The position numbers were made by a program, and so were the translations under genes. This document shows, piece by piece, positions 11,141 to 23,601 of a DNA stretch of 64,000 nucleotides; position 1 is the first letter of the stretch; every line of letters begins with the position of its first letter. The stretch lies in NCBI GenBank assembly GCA_003640385.1, contig RCAB01000002.1, positions 248,001 to 312,000 of the forward strand, read 5' to 3'. A model generated the notes under the pieces. That model had not been told where the DNA came from and ran no database searches. It saw only the letters and a list, made by a program, of their open reading frames with translations. The stretch is from Setaria digitata (lineage: Eukaryota; Nematoda; Chromadorea; Rhabditida; Setariidae).

Positions 11141-13804
11141 ATGAGGATTGATGAGAATGGTACAGGAGAAGAAACAGAAACAAGCAACAAGCAGTTTGCT
11201 GATAACAAGAAAGAAGTGGAGAAGAGCGTAGAAGATTCTTTCCAAGGATGGGTCACTTCTGGTACTGCTTGGGGTTCGGCTTGGTTCCGTTCTGCTAAGG
11301 AAAAGGTAGATTATTATATTCCTTTAACTTATAGCCACACTTTGATTTATACTTATCCTTTGGGTGAAAACAATGGGTGTCAGGGTGCATTGACCTGTAT
11401 TGACACAAATTTTGTTAGCAATCGATGGAAACATTCCCTCTCTTAGTGGTGTAAAAACGTGTGGTATTAACTTACAGATTATTCATATGGAGATGTCAGA
11501 AAGAATGAACAAAATATAAGTCGGTATATCCCCTGTTCTTCAGAGTTATACTGTCGAAACTCACCTCTAGTGTCAGATTGTGAATTTCCGTTTTATCCAA
11601 CCAAAGTTAAACGAACAGACAAGTAAGTCAAAAGACAGGATATCTGCCCAATCCCTTGGCGACGATGTCCTTTAAACCTGGAGTAATATAACTATTTGGA
11701 CTTACCGTGTTTTTAAGCTTCAGAATTATTCACTGCTGTCACTGCTATAAAGATGACACTACGAGGTTGTCAAAGCATCTGAGAAAACTGAGTAAATCCT
11801 ATTTGTTATCAAGATAATTCTGTAACAAGAGGACTTTTTTTGAGCAGCTCTTGATGATTTGCTTGCAGACATACACAACATTTGAACTGGTTAAAAGGGA
11901 TCTGACAGAGTTCGGTGATGTGGTTGCGAACGAAGCGAGCGCATTGGCAAATACAACTGTTGAAAGTGTTAGGCAACAGGCTCAAAATTTACATCAGATT
12001 ATAAATTTTGAAGAAGTTGACGATAAACAACATGAAGAAGGGGAGAAAGTGGAAAGTGACACAAATGAAGTGGGTTCTTATGGCAATTAAGATCGCTGTT
12101 GACGTAGTTGAGAGGGGTTAAGTTTGCTGCGGAAGGAATGATGATTATCTATATCTCACTAAATTCGTAGTCGATTTTTTTTGTTAGAATTGAGTTAAAT
12201 TTGCATTTTTTTTTTTTAAAGCTTTTAAAGAGTTTTGTAGATACAGTTTCTTTAGACCGAACGAACAAGCTTAGCATACGCTGCTGGATGGACGTCAAAG
12301 TTGCCTTCAGTACCTACAATAGCAGACAATGCATGGATCAAGGCAATAGTTGATGCATTAAAAAACATTGCTCAGGAGAATACTATTGAAGGCGAAAATG
12401 AATTCACAGAAAGAATTTATCCACACGTGAAATCTGTAAAGAGAAGCGATTTACCCCATGTAATTTCTAAAACCTTTTTCAGGATCCAGAGTTTTCGGTT
12501 AGGATTATTTATAATTTGTCTGTCTTATGAATTACGTTTTTTCGATATGCTAGTGAAGATGCTGTGTTTTGGTGTTTTGTGAAAGTTGTGTCCGTAGTAG
12601 CGATTTTCCGGTTAAATAGCGATTAGGAAAAATGTAGCAAGCAATGTTGAGGGCTATGAAAAAGTACAATGAAATTTACGAAGTTGTTTTTTTTTTTTCG
12701 TCAATTTCACAATTTTCCAGCATATCCTGTATGACATTCAAACAAACCCAGATACCTACGCGAAAATCCCAGAAGGTGATGAGGAATTATTCAAGATGTG
12801 GAAAGATCAGTTCAAGTTGATTGATTATGATGCTGAAATCAACACTTTACTTGCTAATTCTCCTCCAGTTAGAGCCTTATATCAAGATATGGTAATCATA
12901 ATGATTTTTGTTTGCAAAAATTCGAGTATTTCAAGTAGCTTTTCATTAAGTTAGTTTCCCAAAGAATTTAATGCAAGTTCAAGACTATTTTTTCAATAAT
13001 AATATTTAAAACATATATTGGAAGTAATTGAGGTACCCGGAGAAATTGAGGATATGGTTTTTTGGGCAAGGTATTTCTACAAAGTTCATCAGACGGAATT
13101 ACTAGTTCGTTGTAAGATTGATGCCGAAAAACCACTGTTACAAAAGGACAGAAATGAAATCATTCAAAAGCAAAAAAAAATGACAGATTTCATTAAAAAA
13201 GGTTAGCATTTTTTGACTTTAAGTTATGGAACCTGTATTCTCGTATTTATTGCCCGTAAAAGAGTATTCCGACTGGCGTTAAAGCAGTCTGTAAAATAGC
13301 TATGACTAAACTTTAAATAGTTAGATAAGGTTCTTTCGTTTATTCCTTTTAGGATGGAAACATTGGAGAGAATAAAAACAAATTATTCGTTTGATTTTGG
13401 TATTGTTTACTAATCGAATGGAAGGATAAAAAATTATGTGCAAGGGATAAAAATGAAACAGTCTTGCAGGTACTACCAAGACCGAGAGTCGTTCAAATGT
13501 AGATGCAGAACTTGCACAAAATCAAAACAGTCCAGATAGGCGATCAATACCGGACGAGAGCTGGAGCATTTGTTCAAGTACAAATGTTGACATACAGGTA
13601 CACTACAACATTCATTTCTTGAATAAAAGGAAGCGAAAAGTTCATTTAAATATTGTTTTTGTCACTTTGCAAGCTCTCCCTTTTACCTTTTAAGATATAA
13701 ATATCCTATAGGAATTGCATGATGAAGATGGGCCGCAGACTCCAAAAGCTGAATCGAACAACTCATCAAGCAGGAGCGATGGATGGATTAACTGGGACGA
13801 ATAA
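11141..13804 (+). CDS. BSD domain-containing protein (BSDC1-like)
   Basis: Exons: 11141-11305, 11869-12069, 12256-12459, 12721-12891, 13033-13201, 13470-13597, 13712-13804, about 376 aa, all in phase. An acceptor AG at 11130-11131 lies 9 nt before the ATG, suggesting trans-splicing. N-terminal GTAWGSAWFRSAKEK plus FELVKRDLTEFGDVV match the conserved start of BSDC1/SYAP1 proteins. The BSD domain is in exons 4-5: LFKMWKDQF, then PPVRALYQDM, then FWARYFYKVHQ, including the paired aromatic FW motif. The C-terminal DESWSIC and final WINWDE are also typical of BSDC1. The cellular role of this family is poorly defined; BSD domains also occur in TFIIH p62 and synapse-associated proteins. The exon 2 end (GTGGGT donor) and the acceptor before exon 5, which lacks a pyrimidine tract, are the least certain boundaries. 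Family assignment is strong. Confidence 0.88.
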
Positions 13805-15143
13805 AAATTTCTGTACATATATCCATTTCAGTTGTTGTCGCTTGCATGTTCTATTTTCACCCCTTTTGCTCCCTCTTGTTAAGCCTGTTGCGAATGAAAA
13901 ACCCATTTAGAAAACTTATATAACTCTTATTTCTACCGAGCCTTATGTCTGCCTGGATTAGCTGTTGGCCTCTTGTGTGTTGAATCAGCTTTGTAGTACC
14001 ATGTGTAAATACTTCAAATTAGAATCCTCTGCAGTTTTGGTATCACAAAAATGTTTTCTATTTCCTTCGTGGAAGAAGGCTGGTCGTACCTTCTCAGGCT
14101 TTATGGGTTTGCTCCATTCCGATTATGTGAATAGTTCCAAATGTGTCCTTTTTGTTTTTTATCGAAAATACTTCACCTCTTCGTAAGTTCCTTATGATAT
14201 TTTCCGACTGCTTCATTTTAAACCAAGCGCTTCTGTCAAAGTAACTTATTCTGTCACTGAACTTATTTATTTCGTAGGGAAGTTCGTTAGGTTGCATACA
14301 CTAAAAAAAAGTGACGTACAGGAATATTTCCATTAACATATAAAGAATGATACCATATTTCTTTTGCTATACAGAATGACATAATTTGACTTGGGGTTCA
14401 AAGGATCATATTTTCATTATGTTATGAAGATATCATCTATTTCGAATACTGTAGTCTGGCACTGATCACTGACAAAGTGTCCCGTTCCTGACCATATTAT
14501 CTCATGCTAGACCCCTTGGCAATGCGGAAAATTTTGAAATTTATCGTTTGGTGGTGGATATGGAACCTCCAGATCGTTTGGTGGTGGATATGGAACCTCC
14601 AGACTCTTGCGTAAGTCCATTTCAAGTCAATTCAAGCGTGGAACTAATCGCTGGAATATCTTTAACTGCAGATATATATGGTTCTGGTAGCACTGACTTT
14701 AAATGAAACTGGATACCCTCGCCCACTCAAAATGTGATTATTTTCGTTAAATGAACATTTCAATTTACTTCTGCCACATGAAGTTCTACAACGAGACATC
14801 TAAAATCTATTACATAATTGGGTGCGGGAATTGGTTGTCAAATAATCTGTCAAATCATTATGCTCAAGTCGACTATAAAAGAATCAATGTGAGAGAATTT
14901 AAGGGAATAGACCACAACTCTAATGGCGGCTGGTCATGGTATATTTCATTTTGAGTATAGAATAACTGAATTCTAAAGTTATAACTGGTCATCACTTAAT
15001 AAAACAGTATAATTACCAATTAGAAGTGCAAACAAAAAAGGAAGAAGTGGCTCAGCATGGAGTTGTTTGTTTTTTTTTTTTGCAACAGTTATAATTTTTC
15101 AAAAAAAAAAAGTTATAGTTCGTGGATTTCCTTATCTCATTAT
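13805..15143. other. Convergent region between BSDC1-like and SmD2 genes
   Basis: This region contains the 3' ends of two facing genes, a perfect 30-bp tandem repeat (14543-14602) and an open frame at 14751-14954. That frame includes CGNW but has a stop just upstream and no clear acceptor. A poly-T run at 15070-15081 and a poly-A run at 15102-15112 flank a short AT-rich segment. No complete gene is supported. Confidence 0.45.
14543..14602 (+). repeat. Perfect 30-bp tandem duplication
   Basis: The unit starting ATCGTTTGGTGGTGGATATG occurs twice without mismatch (14543-14572 and 14573-14602). Because the unit is 30 bp, any reading frame is kept. One open frame gives two copies of RLVVDMEPPD and then SC, ending at a good donor (GTAAGT at 14609). 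That frame continues open after an acceptor at about 14669 (CTGCAG) to a stop near 14732. Whether this is coding is unknown. Confidence 0.9.
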
Positions 15144-15682
15144 TCAGGTAGATTCTGAAACTGCTACTGCTGGATTCTTCAGTACAATGATAACAGAATC
15201 ACCACGTAAGAACATTTTCGTAATGAAACGATCCTTTGCAACGGGCTTCGCTTTTTTCTTTCCTTTGCCCGTCTTTGGTAATTCTGTCCACATTTCTTTA
15301 ACATTTTCTAGAACCATATTACAATGCCTAGAAAAAAGAATGGACGGTTAACAAATTTCAGTTTAAAATTGCTATACTTATCAAAAGCATATGGAACTAA
15401 TATGAAGAAATATTACTGGAAAAAATCTTGAACCTATCGAAAGCCTTCACTCGACCAAGCAATTTTTTGTTGTTTCGACAATTGATCAGAACCTGTGCGT
15501 TATTTTTTACTGACTGCGTAAGCACAGAGAGTGGGCCAACATTGAATTCTTCCTGTTCTTTAGCTGCTAGCTCTTCCTGAGTCATTTCGGATCTTGGCTT
15601 CGCTAACCTAAAATAGTTTCTGTACTGTCTCGCAAATGACTAAGATGTTTCAAACTAATATAGTTAAGACTTACGTAGCCAT
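15144..15682 (-). CDS. snr-4: Small nuclear ribonucleoprotein SmD2
   Basis: This is a core Sm ring protein of the U1, U2, U4 and U5 spliceosomal snRNPs. Three exons on the minus strand: 15682-15675 (8 nt), 15607-15434, 15327-15144, giving 121 aa against about 118 in vertebrates. Sequence identity to SmD2 is very high: [19 protein letters not shown] and [20 protein letters not shown] form Sm1; the basic [17 protein letters not shown] insert follows; [15 protein letters not shown] forms Sm2. The last ten residues (NP then AVAVSEST) extend slightly beyond the animal norm. An acceptor AG at 15688-15687 sits 4 nt before the ATG. The tiny first exon coding only Met-Ala and part of Thr is supported by the GTAAGT donor and the exact phase. 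The symbol follows C. elegans usage. Confidence 0.97.
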
Positions 15683-16494
15683 TTTACTGGTTGAAATACA
15701 GGTGAAATGTCACAGAATTCACAAACACAACTGAAAATTAAAGATAGTGCTGTACTCATACACAAAGTTTACACACCACAGTTTCATATTGTCGAACAGT
15801 CATAGTACTTTTCTTATATTGCAAAAGAAGAAGGCAGAATGTTAGATTATTTGTAAGCTTTCAAAGTATTCAGCTGGAATCATCAAGTTAGAAGAGAACT
15901 AAGCCAGATAAATCCCGAAGCCCTTAGCAATACTCGGAAGAAATGTCGAATTCTTAAAAGCTAATAGAATCTCAGTAGATACATCTACGGCCTATGCATG
16001 CGCAGTAGTCTTTGAGGAATGAAGACATAAAGCACCCACGTCACCAGGAACAGCAAGCCGAATACCCCGTCCCCCTATCTTTTGTGAACCTCGTATTTCG
16101 ATGCACTACATTTTCTGGACCGTTAGCGGTCCGTAATTACTAGATGGTTGTGTGTGAAAATCGTGTTGCAGCGGAGTGTTTTAGGTTTGATGGTACTCCT
16201 TGAAGTAGGTAACATTGATGACTTGGTATTGTCGGTTGCGAGGGTGAAGGATATGGATTAAATTTGTTTTGGTGATATCCTTTGATGATGGTTTTAGATT
16301 TTTATGCATTCATTGACTATTTCACTAGAGGTGCTGTACTACTGTGACAGTGGCAACGATGGATGGAACATTGCGATTAGAGTGGGTGGTGGCCTGTTTC
16401 TTTCACATATAGTTCGGCCTTAAAAACTGCCTTTCTGTTGAAGTGTTTATTTTTTGAGTGGAACAGATGTCATACGGGTTTGTTTCAGGTCGGG
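15683..16494. promoter_or_regulatory. Shared divergent upstream region of SmD2 and SRP68
   Basis: These 812 bp separate two start codons on opposite strands. The centre (about 16020-16080) is GC-richer than its surroundings, with CCCACGTCACC and CCCCGTCCCCC, as expected for a shared promoter. No TATA box or mapped start is claimed. An AG acceptor at 16487-16488 marks the likely trans-splice site of SRP68. Confidence 0.45.
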
Positions 16495-18838
16495 ATGGCA
16501 GTCGAGCATCAAAAAGACAGCGCTTTGTTGGCATCATTTGCCACATTGTCTATTCTCGAATTAATTAAAGATGCACAACAGAAACATGGCTTGAGGCACG
16601 GGGATTATCAGAGATATCGGTTTGTTGTTTTTCCTTCCTTTCATCTTTCACCTCTAATGTGATCTGGTACGGCTAATTTTTAATAGTGAGAGCCGTTTTG
16701 CATCGTTTTTAAGTGTGATTAGCTCATACACCTTCATCTTTCCTTGTATAATAAACATTTTGCTATAAGGATTCCATGTGTTCGTAATTTTTGCGTTCTC
16801 TTATTTGCTTTATGATGTATTTACAACAGTACTTGGCACTAAACTGTACTTCCGGTGAAGATTTTATAATGTTGATCGAAGCAGTATATGTGGCAGTAAC
16901 GCTAATGGGGATTATTGACTTCAATTTCAGTGGTTACTGCGCGCGTCGCGTACGTAGAATTCGAAAATCACTTGGGTTTACTCACGTACATAAAGGAGTT
17001 TCAAAGCACGGCGCAAAGTTCACTCCAAGAAAGCTGTCATTTGATATTGTCACTGAGGAAAGGTATATTAGTTTTTTTTGCAAAAAGATAAGTAATGAGA
17101 GATAGAAATACCTAGTATTTGGATTGGATACGGACCTGCGATCTCAGGTGTTGTGGACACATTTTTTCTTTTCGCAACGTTGAACAAGCCATTTCCCACA
17201 AAAAAAAAATTTCTTCCTATAAATATTACGTTTGTGTTATGAGGACTGAATTGTTCAGCGTTGTGAATAACGAAAGAAAAATTTTAAAAAAGAATGATCC
17301 ACAACATCTCAGATTCCCAGATTCTTGAATCCAAGCAACATTTTTGCGAATAGTAATAGTCAAATTTAGGTGCCTACAAATAGCGGTTTTTGATGCTGAA
17401 AGAAATTGGTCATATGCAATTCAGCTAAAGCAAGAGGCCGGCGAAGATTCGCACTCAAGAAAACGTTTTCACATGATTGGAAAACTGCGAAGAGCTGTGA
17501 AACACTCGTCGAATCTCGAGAGTGTTATCAAAAGTTGTGAGCGTGTTCGTTTTTGTGTTTTAAAATGTTTTAATGATTTTTCTCCGATAAGGAGCAAAAC
17601 AAATTGAGCATAAAATGAGTGATTAAAAGTGTAATTAAAGTACACGAAAAAAAAAATGTAATTAAAGTCAGTTAGCTAAATATTTAAGGCAGACGCAGTG
17701 ACGAGATTAGAGTCGCAAGCATATAATTCATGGATGAATGGGTGTCTTCGTTTTGAATTAAAGGAATGGAAGGCGGCATTGGAATACTTTAGGACCGCCA
17801 AGTAATTTTTTCTTGATAAATTCTTACTATTTTTCTTTATTTAGTATTGTTGTTTTTCAAATGATTTTTATAGTTGGCTTTGGTAGAATGTGTATTGTTT
17901 TTTAAGCTTATAGTCATTTCAGAAAAATATATGAAAAGCTTGCTGCAGTTGTGAAATTACCTGATTTAGTGGAACTTTATAAAGTGAGGTATGCACTTTT
18001 CTCCAAACTTTTTCCAGATTCATTCCAACGAGAAAATTAAAATTATTTCGCATTTCGATTTTCTTCATACTCGTTCTTCAGATGTCGAGAAATACAACCT
18101 CAGATGCGCTATTGTGAGTTCAACTGTGGCGACGATGCGAGTCGTGATGTTGCAATGTCTGAAATGATTAATATGAGATTACAACTCGGTGATGAGGAGG
18201 GTCTTTTGCAGGAAGATTTTGATGTTGGTTAAAAGTTATTCACATCGAAATTCTTGTCAAGTTCAAAGGAGTCAGAAATTGATTCGGGTGTTACGTTTTT
18301 CAAATTTTTTTTCAGAAATTAATAGCAGAATTACGTACGAAAGCTGTAGTAAGTTGTGTAAGAGATATTGAATGGGGCAATGAAAAGGTTGTTGTGACAA
18401 GTGATAATGTCAAGAATCTTTTGCAAGCTCTTGAACAGTTTGACAATGAGCTTGCGCAAACGACAGTTCATGAAGACAAGGTTAATTTTTTTTTTTTTTC
18501 CTTCTTTTCTATTTATTATTCTTGCTGAGTTGTATTTAAAGCAACAAACTAGTCTACAATAATTTCGGTTTTTTTTTTTTTTTTTTTTTTTACTACACTT
18601 GTTGAAATTTCTTGGTTTTAAAAAAAATCGGCGAACAAATGCTGAATTCCTGATTTTGTTTCCTTACCAGATAATGGTGCACATCTTGTAACTGAGCAAT
18701 AGTTTGAAATGCTTTTCTTTAGCCACTAAAACAAAAATAACTAGTTAATTCCATATTCAGCCTTAAATATAGCGAATTACTTGAACACATGTTATATATA
18801 TATAATATTTTATATATATATATATATACATATATATA

Positions 18839-18876
<38 letters not shown>

Positions 18877-20850
18877 TTGTAGATATTAAATTGGAATATG
18901 GTCTCCGGAAAATATTTTACAGATGACTCTTTACGAGCAGTTGTTAAACAACATTCGTGATGTAATACAAACATTAAATGAGGAACAAAAGAAATTAGTT
19001 GGAAGCGGAACTCATGTTGATGGCGCACAATCTCCAAATCGTCTAACTATTATTTATCTGGAATTTATGCGCCTGAAAAGGACTATTGAACGTTACGTAA
19101 TGATTATTGCGCATGCTAAGTAATCTTTTCTAAGGATTTTGCTGCTTGTTTGAATTAAGTCTTTTAATTCCGTTAAGGCTTGATGCTCTAATCATTTGAT
19201 AGCTACAGATTCATGCTCAGTGAATTTCTGAAGCTTGTCACAATTATCAGGTTTTGTACTGCTACGGTTTATTGGAGGTGTTATCAACTGAGCATTCTGT
19301 GCAGTGGCTGCATTTTCCGTTAAAATTAGAAAGAATGATAGTAAAGATTATTCTTTTTTTTCAGAACACAAATAGATAAGAGAATCAAACCACAAGATTT
19401 GATTCGTTTGTGTGACACGGTGATTGAAAATAGTTGTGAAATTTTGGAACTGCCAGGTGCTGCAGCAAATAAAGATTTAAAGGTGGCCTACAAAGTGAAA
19501 GCAGAATATTATCGAGCATTCAGGTTTCTTTATTTCCATGATTGCAATTATTTCATGTGTGTTTTCAAAAGTCTCTGTGATAGAATTTAGTGTGTGTTCG
19601 TCTAATCAAAATTTCGGTTGTATCCTTTTTCTTGCTTTAACTGCTTAATCTATTTCACTTTTTATATTCTTTTCGAACTGTTTTCGAGATTTATGGTGTT
19701 GCTGGAATCGCTTGGTCCTGCCTACTTTTTTTTTTCTTTTTTAATTTCTTGTTCACAGTTGTAATATTGTTTTTCATTAATCATTTCCAGGTCAAAAGTT
19801 GTGTTATGCTTTTCTGCTTTTCGTTTTATAAGAAGGAGGTATACTTACAATACCTACCTACATATAAACATTTTTTGTCATCTAGGTGTTTTTGTATGGC
19901 TGAGGCCCACGCAGCATTATCAAAGTGGAGTGAAGCCAATGTTTTATATGATCGGGCCATACAGCGCATTTCAAACACCTCAGTACTATTGGAAAATGCG
20001 AATGAAAATGTTTTTATTGTCGAAAAAGAGGTTTTTTTAATCATATTATGCTTCGAAACCTCCCAGTGATATTCCCTCTTAGCCTTTGATTATTTAATTG
20101 CGGTTCATCAATTTCAGGATGATCTAAGGGATTTACAAAAACAAATAACGGCATCAAAGTTTACTTCACAGGCAAATCGTCTTGCTGACGCAGCAGGTGG
20201 CAACAAATTTGATGCAAAGCAAGAAATTTTAGATAGCAGGGTGCATTTTGTTGAATTTAAGTGGATTTATATTGTTTGATTTTTTTTTCTCCCTCTCTCT
20301 CTATATATGTATTTTTGCAATCGTATGGAATGATCTCTTCAAGAACTTGCAGTTTCATATCTATACTTCGACGGAATTTTTTAGCTGTAAAAAACACTAA
20401 TATCGAAACTGGAAATTGATGACCAATGTATTGCAATGTATGTTTTTAGTATCTCGTCGATACTTTGGATGAATTTCGTAAAATCAAATTCGAGCATTTA
20501 CATAAAGCAGAGCAAAGTGTTCGCGTAATATCAGTACCTCCGTCATTCATTCCTATGCCAAACAAACCTATGTTCTTTGACTTAGCTTTAAATCATGTGA
20601 AGGTTAGCACTTTTATTATCGCAATATCTGTATAATGTTTATGAAGTTGGGCTTCAGAAATCTAGGTAAGGAAATCATATGTTTTCAGATGCCAGATCTG
20701 GAATCAAAAATCTCTTCTTATGCGTCTGATAAGAAAGAGGTGTCGAGGAGTAATGAAAGGAAAGAAAAAGGTATCAAATCAAGGGATGAACAAGATACAA
20801 ATCAGAGAGGGATTGGTGGTTTGGTAAAGGGGTGGTTTTGGCGGAAATAA
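16495..20850 (+). CDS. srpa-68: Signal recognition particle subunit SRP68
   Basis: SRP68 binds SRP RNA and SRP72 and helps target secretory proteins to the ER. Thirteen in-phase exons: 16495-16619, 16931-17062, 17370-17544, 17689-17801, 17923-17988, 18082-18223, 18316-18480, 18923-19119, 19365-19523, 19886-20030, 20118-20240, 20450-20602, 20689-20850, giving 618 aa against about 627 in human. Diagnostic stretches include QQKHGLRHGDYQRYRGYC and the Arg-rich RRVRRIRKSLGF (RNA-binding region), FDAERNWSYAIQLKQEA, FRFLY-adjacent repeats, KWSEANVLYDRA, and the C-terminal FIPMPNKPMFFDLALNHV with a GLVKGWFWRK tail like the human end. The ATG follows an acceptor AG (16487-16488) by 6 nt. The stop codon overlaps an AATAAA at 20846-20851. 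The exon 3/4 junction was chosen to keep a gap-free match to vertebrate SRP68. An AT microsatellite fills the intron before exon 8. Confidence 0.95.
18792..18874. repeat. AT dinucleotide microsatellite with internal duplication
   Basis: This is a nearly pure TA tract interrupted twice by the same AATATTTTA block (around 18812 and 18838), so the array is itself partly duplicated. It lies in the SRP68 intron 18481-18922, about 50 nt before the acceptor. Confidence 0.9.
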
Positions 20851-22032
20851 AATACTGATTTATTACTATGATTTTAAGTTTGTGACAGGAATAAGCTGTA
20901 CACTGAATTGAATGGAGCAAAGAATGATGAAACATTCTCTCCAGAGGTTTATCATAGGTTTAATATTGTTTGTATTTGCAAGTTGATAGAAGTCGAGGTT
21001 TCAGCTAACTCTTTTAGACGTTATTTCTGCCTTATCCATATTTTTGGGAACATCGTGCGTTTTCTTCGTATGATTTCGTACCAGATTTTAGAAAATTATA
21101 TATAGTATTGATCGATTAATAATATTAACTATAGCGACAGAACTGCTGGGTTAGTTTTGAGAAGGTGTATAATTTTTAGTTTTGTTAAAACTGGATTTCT
21201 TAGGGATGAAAGTTTCTATTTCTTATTTTTTATTTGTCTTTGATTAGGTTCAAATCACCGTGATGTCTTTTGCTCATTTTCCATCTTGGATACTAAAAAT
21301 TCTGTTGAACAAATATTCGTAATGTTTTGTTCTACTATTCTATTTTAGAATTTTTTGGCTTCCCCTTTTCCTTTTTATTGCTACTGTTAAAAACTTCTAT
21401 TTGCATATGAGGATAAAAGGCACTAGTCGCTTTATTGTTGACGTTCTTCTACATTACTTCTTAATGATTTATACAGAATTTGACGATTGTATATGTTGGA
21501 TTGTACTGTTTTTATTAATTGGAATATAAGCATTTTTAGCACTGTGTCGGAGTATTTGAGCTTTGTATTAAAGTTTTTTTTTTATTAAGTTTGAATTTAA
21601 TGGTAAGTCTTATAACTCTTTCTGTGATATCTTCCTACCACATAATATTTCACAAAAAAGAAAGAGGATTACTTTCAAGGTTGTTTTTATTTTCTATTTC
21701 TCCTAGGTAGAATTTTTTCGAGTAACTTCCATTATTAACTTATTTGTCGTGTTTATATAAGATTTTCCACGTATTTGTTGCTAATTGTCTTGTTATGTTT
21801 GTTGAGGGATTTTCTATTATTTAAATTTCTTGTTTTGAAGTTTATTAAAATAAAGGTCAAAGACAGTATAATAGCATTGGTTTTTCCGAATGTGGTTGCT
21901 GACCTCGCTTATATTTTTCGTTTTTTTTTTTCTTTTTTTTTAAATATCACGTTTTAGGTTTTATTGTTGAGTTCCATTATATATATATATATATATTTCT
22001 TGAAAAGATTATGAATCGTGTGGTTTTTAGTA
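20851..22032. other. Intergenic region between SRP68 and ribosomal protein gene
   Basis: T-rich DNA of 1.2 kb. A short TA tract (about 21979-21996) lies near the right end and an acceptor AG at 22029-22030 lies 2 nt before the next ATG. The open frames at 20908-21105 and 21775-21957 are dominated by Phe, Leu and Ile codons and look like chance. Nothing else is supported. Confidence 0.45.
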
Positions 22033-22709
22033 ATGACAAAAAGTAGTGAAGAAGTCAGGCAGCATGGCCCAAAACCTGCTGGTCGTCTGTATGTTAAAGC
22101 TGTATTCGCTGGTTATAAACGTTCGCAACGGAATCAGCGAGAGCATACAGCGCTGCTCAAGGTAGATGGGGTCTATAATAAGAATGATGCACAGTGGTAC
22201 GTTGGCAAACGTGCGCTTTATGTTTACAAGGCTCATAACAAGAAAAGAGTAAGTGTACTTCATCTCCATAATTTTTTTTTTTTTTTTGCCTGAGCTTGAT
22301 ATTTTTATTCCGATAACTGGCTTAGCTTTATTAGATGTGAGCGTAATCCCTATCTTAAGAAGGGAAAAGGCTGAAGAAAGTGAAGTGCGCTTTATATGCT
22401 GCAGCTTTCTTTTATTACTTGCTCCAAGATTTTAACGGTGATCCTTCCATTTTGTGATGTTACTATCGCTGGTCACTTTTTCGTTTTATTTCACATGTTT
22501 TAGGTATTTTCATCACTAATTTAAGCTAAACCAGCAAATATTTGTTGCAGTCGACGAACAAAGAACCAAGTCGAGTTCGTGCTATATGGGGGAAGCTGAC
22601 ACGTGTGCACGGTAACAACGGTACATTGCGAGCTAAATTTCATCATAATCTTCCACCGCAAGCGATGGGAAAGCGTATCAGAATAATGCTTTATCCTTCG
22701 AATATTTGA
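22033..22709 (+). CDS. rpl-33: 60S ribosomal protein L35a (eL33)
   Basis: Structural component of the large ribosomal subunit. Two exons, 22033-22248 and 22551-22709, give 124 aa. The N-terminal extension ([20 protein letters not shown]) is followed by the conserved [20 protein letters not shown] core, the ALYVYKAH segment, [17 protein letters not shown], and the C-terminal [13 protein letters not shown], all characteristic of eL33. The ATG sits 2 nt after an acceptor AG (GTTTTTAG, 22029-22030), the arrangement usual for trans-spliced nematode ribosomal protein genes. The exon 1 donor is GTAAGT and the acceptor TTGCAG. Symbol by analogy with C. elegans. Confidence 0.97.
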
Positions 22710-23601
22710 AATTTTTGCTTTCCCTGTTATTTACTTGACATGAATTTATGAATGGAGTTGATATAAACTGTTATATTTTGTACCACCTGGAATAGTTACT
22801 TTTGCCTTGCATTAGTTCTCATGAAAACAGTCGTCTTCGAGTTATACTTCTTCAGTTAGAAGTTGCAGCCGATATTGGGCTCAGGTTTGCATTGGACAGG
22901 TCGAGTATTCCACTGCACTCATTTTACACAGTGTACAGCTTATGGATGGTGGGTTGGTACTGCTTCTCTGCCAGCAATATACTTGTTCAGACGAGTTGGT
23001 AATCGAAGTTGAATAGTGTTGCTTTACTGCTCACATATGTTGGACCCACGGCTTTCACCAGGTTGTTGCGCCATGAGACGCAGCCGTGGGCCGTGTTTTT
23101 TTTCTTTTTAAGATATGCGAGCGGCTTGGCGGTAAGAGCGAGAAGTAGAAGGTTTGAGACTCTCGCCCGTTGGTTGGTGGTGCCAGGTTGAGGTTTGAAG
23201 TAAGTGAGGTTTAGGAGAGGAGATTATCGTATGATACATAAAGGGGTTACTTCTGAAATCTTCATCTAACTATTGATGAAAAGGAAGCAGGACCCATTAG
23301 AGTGTTTAGAAGGACATTTCGATGGATCACTGGATGAATGTGACGTGATAAATCTAACAAAACCGTGTTATATTCATTGAAGCGCCGTTAATGTTCATCA
23401 AAAAAATTAGTCAGGATAGACGATTATTTTCCTTTCTGCTCTCAGAATGTGAATTTTTGAATCTGTAAATTTCGAGCTGTCTCTTTGTTCCCATCGTATG
23501 CAGTTAGATAGAGTAGAGAGGTACAGTCTTGTATCTGTTATTGACATTGGTGCCATTTTGTTTTAGGTTTTACTTTCTGTAGTTGAAAATTAAATTTAAA
23601 A
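22710..23601. other. Intergenic region with a tRNA-like patch
   Basis: These 0.9 kb between eL33 and the MADF gene show no supported coding exon. The patch 23117-23195 is GC-richer than its surroundings and has tRNA-like promoter sequence (listed separately). The GTTTTAG at about 23562-23568 or the TCTGTAG at about 23574-23580 could serve as a trans-splice acceptor for the MADF gene. Confidence 0.4.
23117..23166 (+). other. tRNA-like sequence, possible SINE or tRNA remnant
   Basis: CGGCTTGGCGGTAAGAGCG resembles a tRNA D-arm/A-box and GGTTTGAGACTC resembles a T-arm/B-box. A 5-bp outer stem (GCGAG with CTCGC) is possible. The A to B spacing is about 13 nt too short for a tRNA, with no room for an anticodon arm, so this is not a working tRNA. 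It could be a tRNA-derived element fragment or chance. Confidence 0.2.

Noticed and set aside
14751..14954. 67-codon frame with CGNW, briefly considered as a small Cys-rich secreted domain
   Set aside because: Only two cysteines, an in-frame stop just upstream, and no acceptor; no domain pattern holds.
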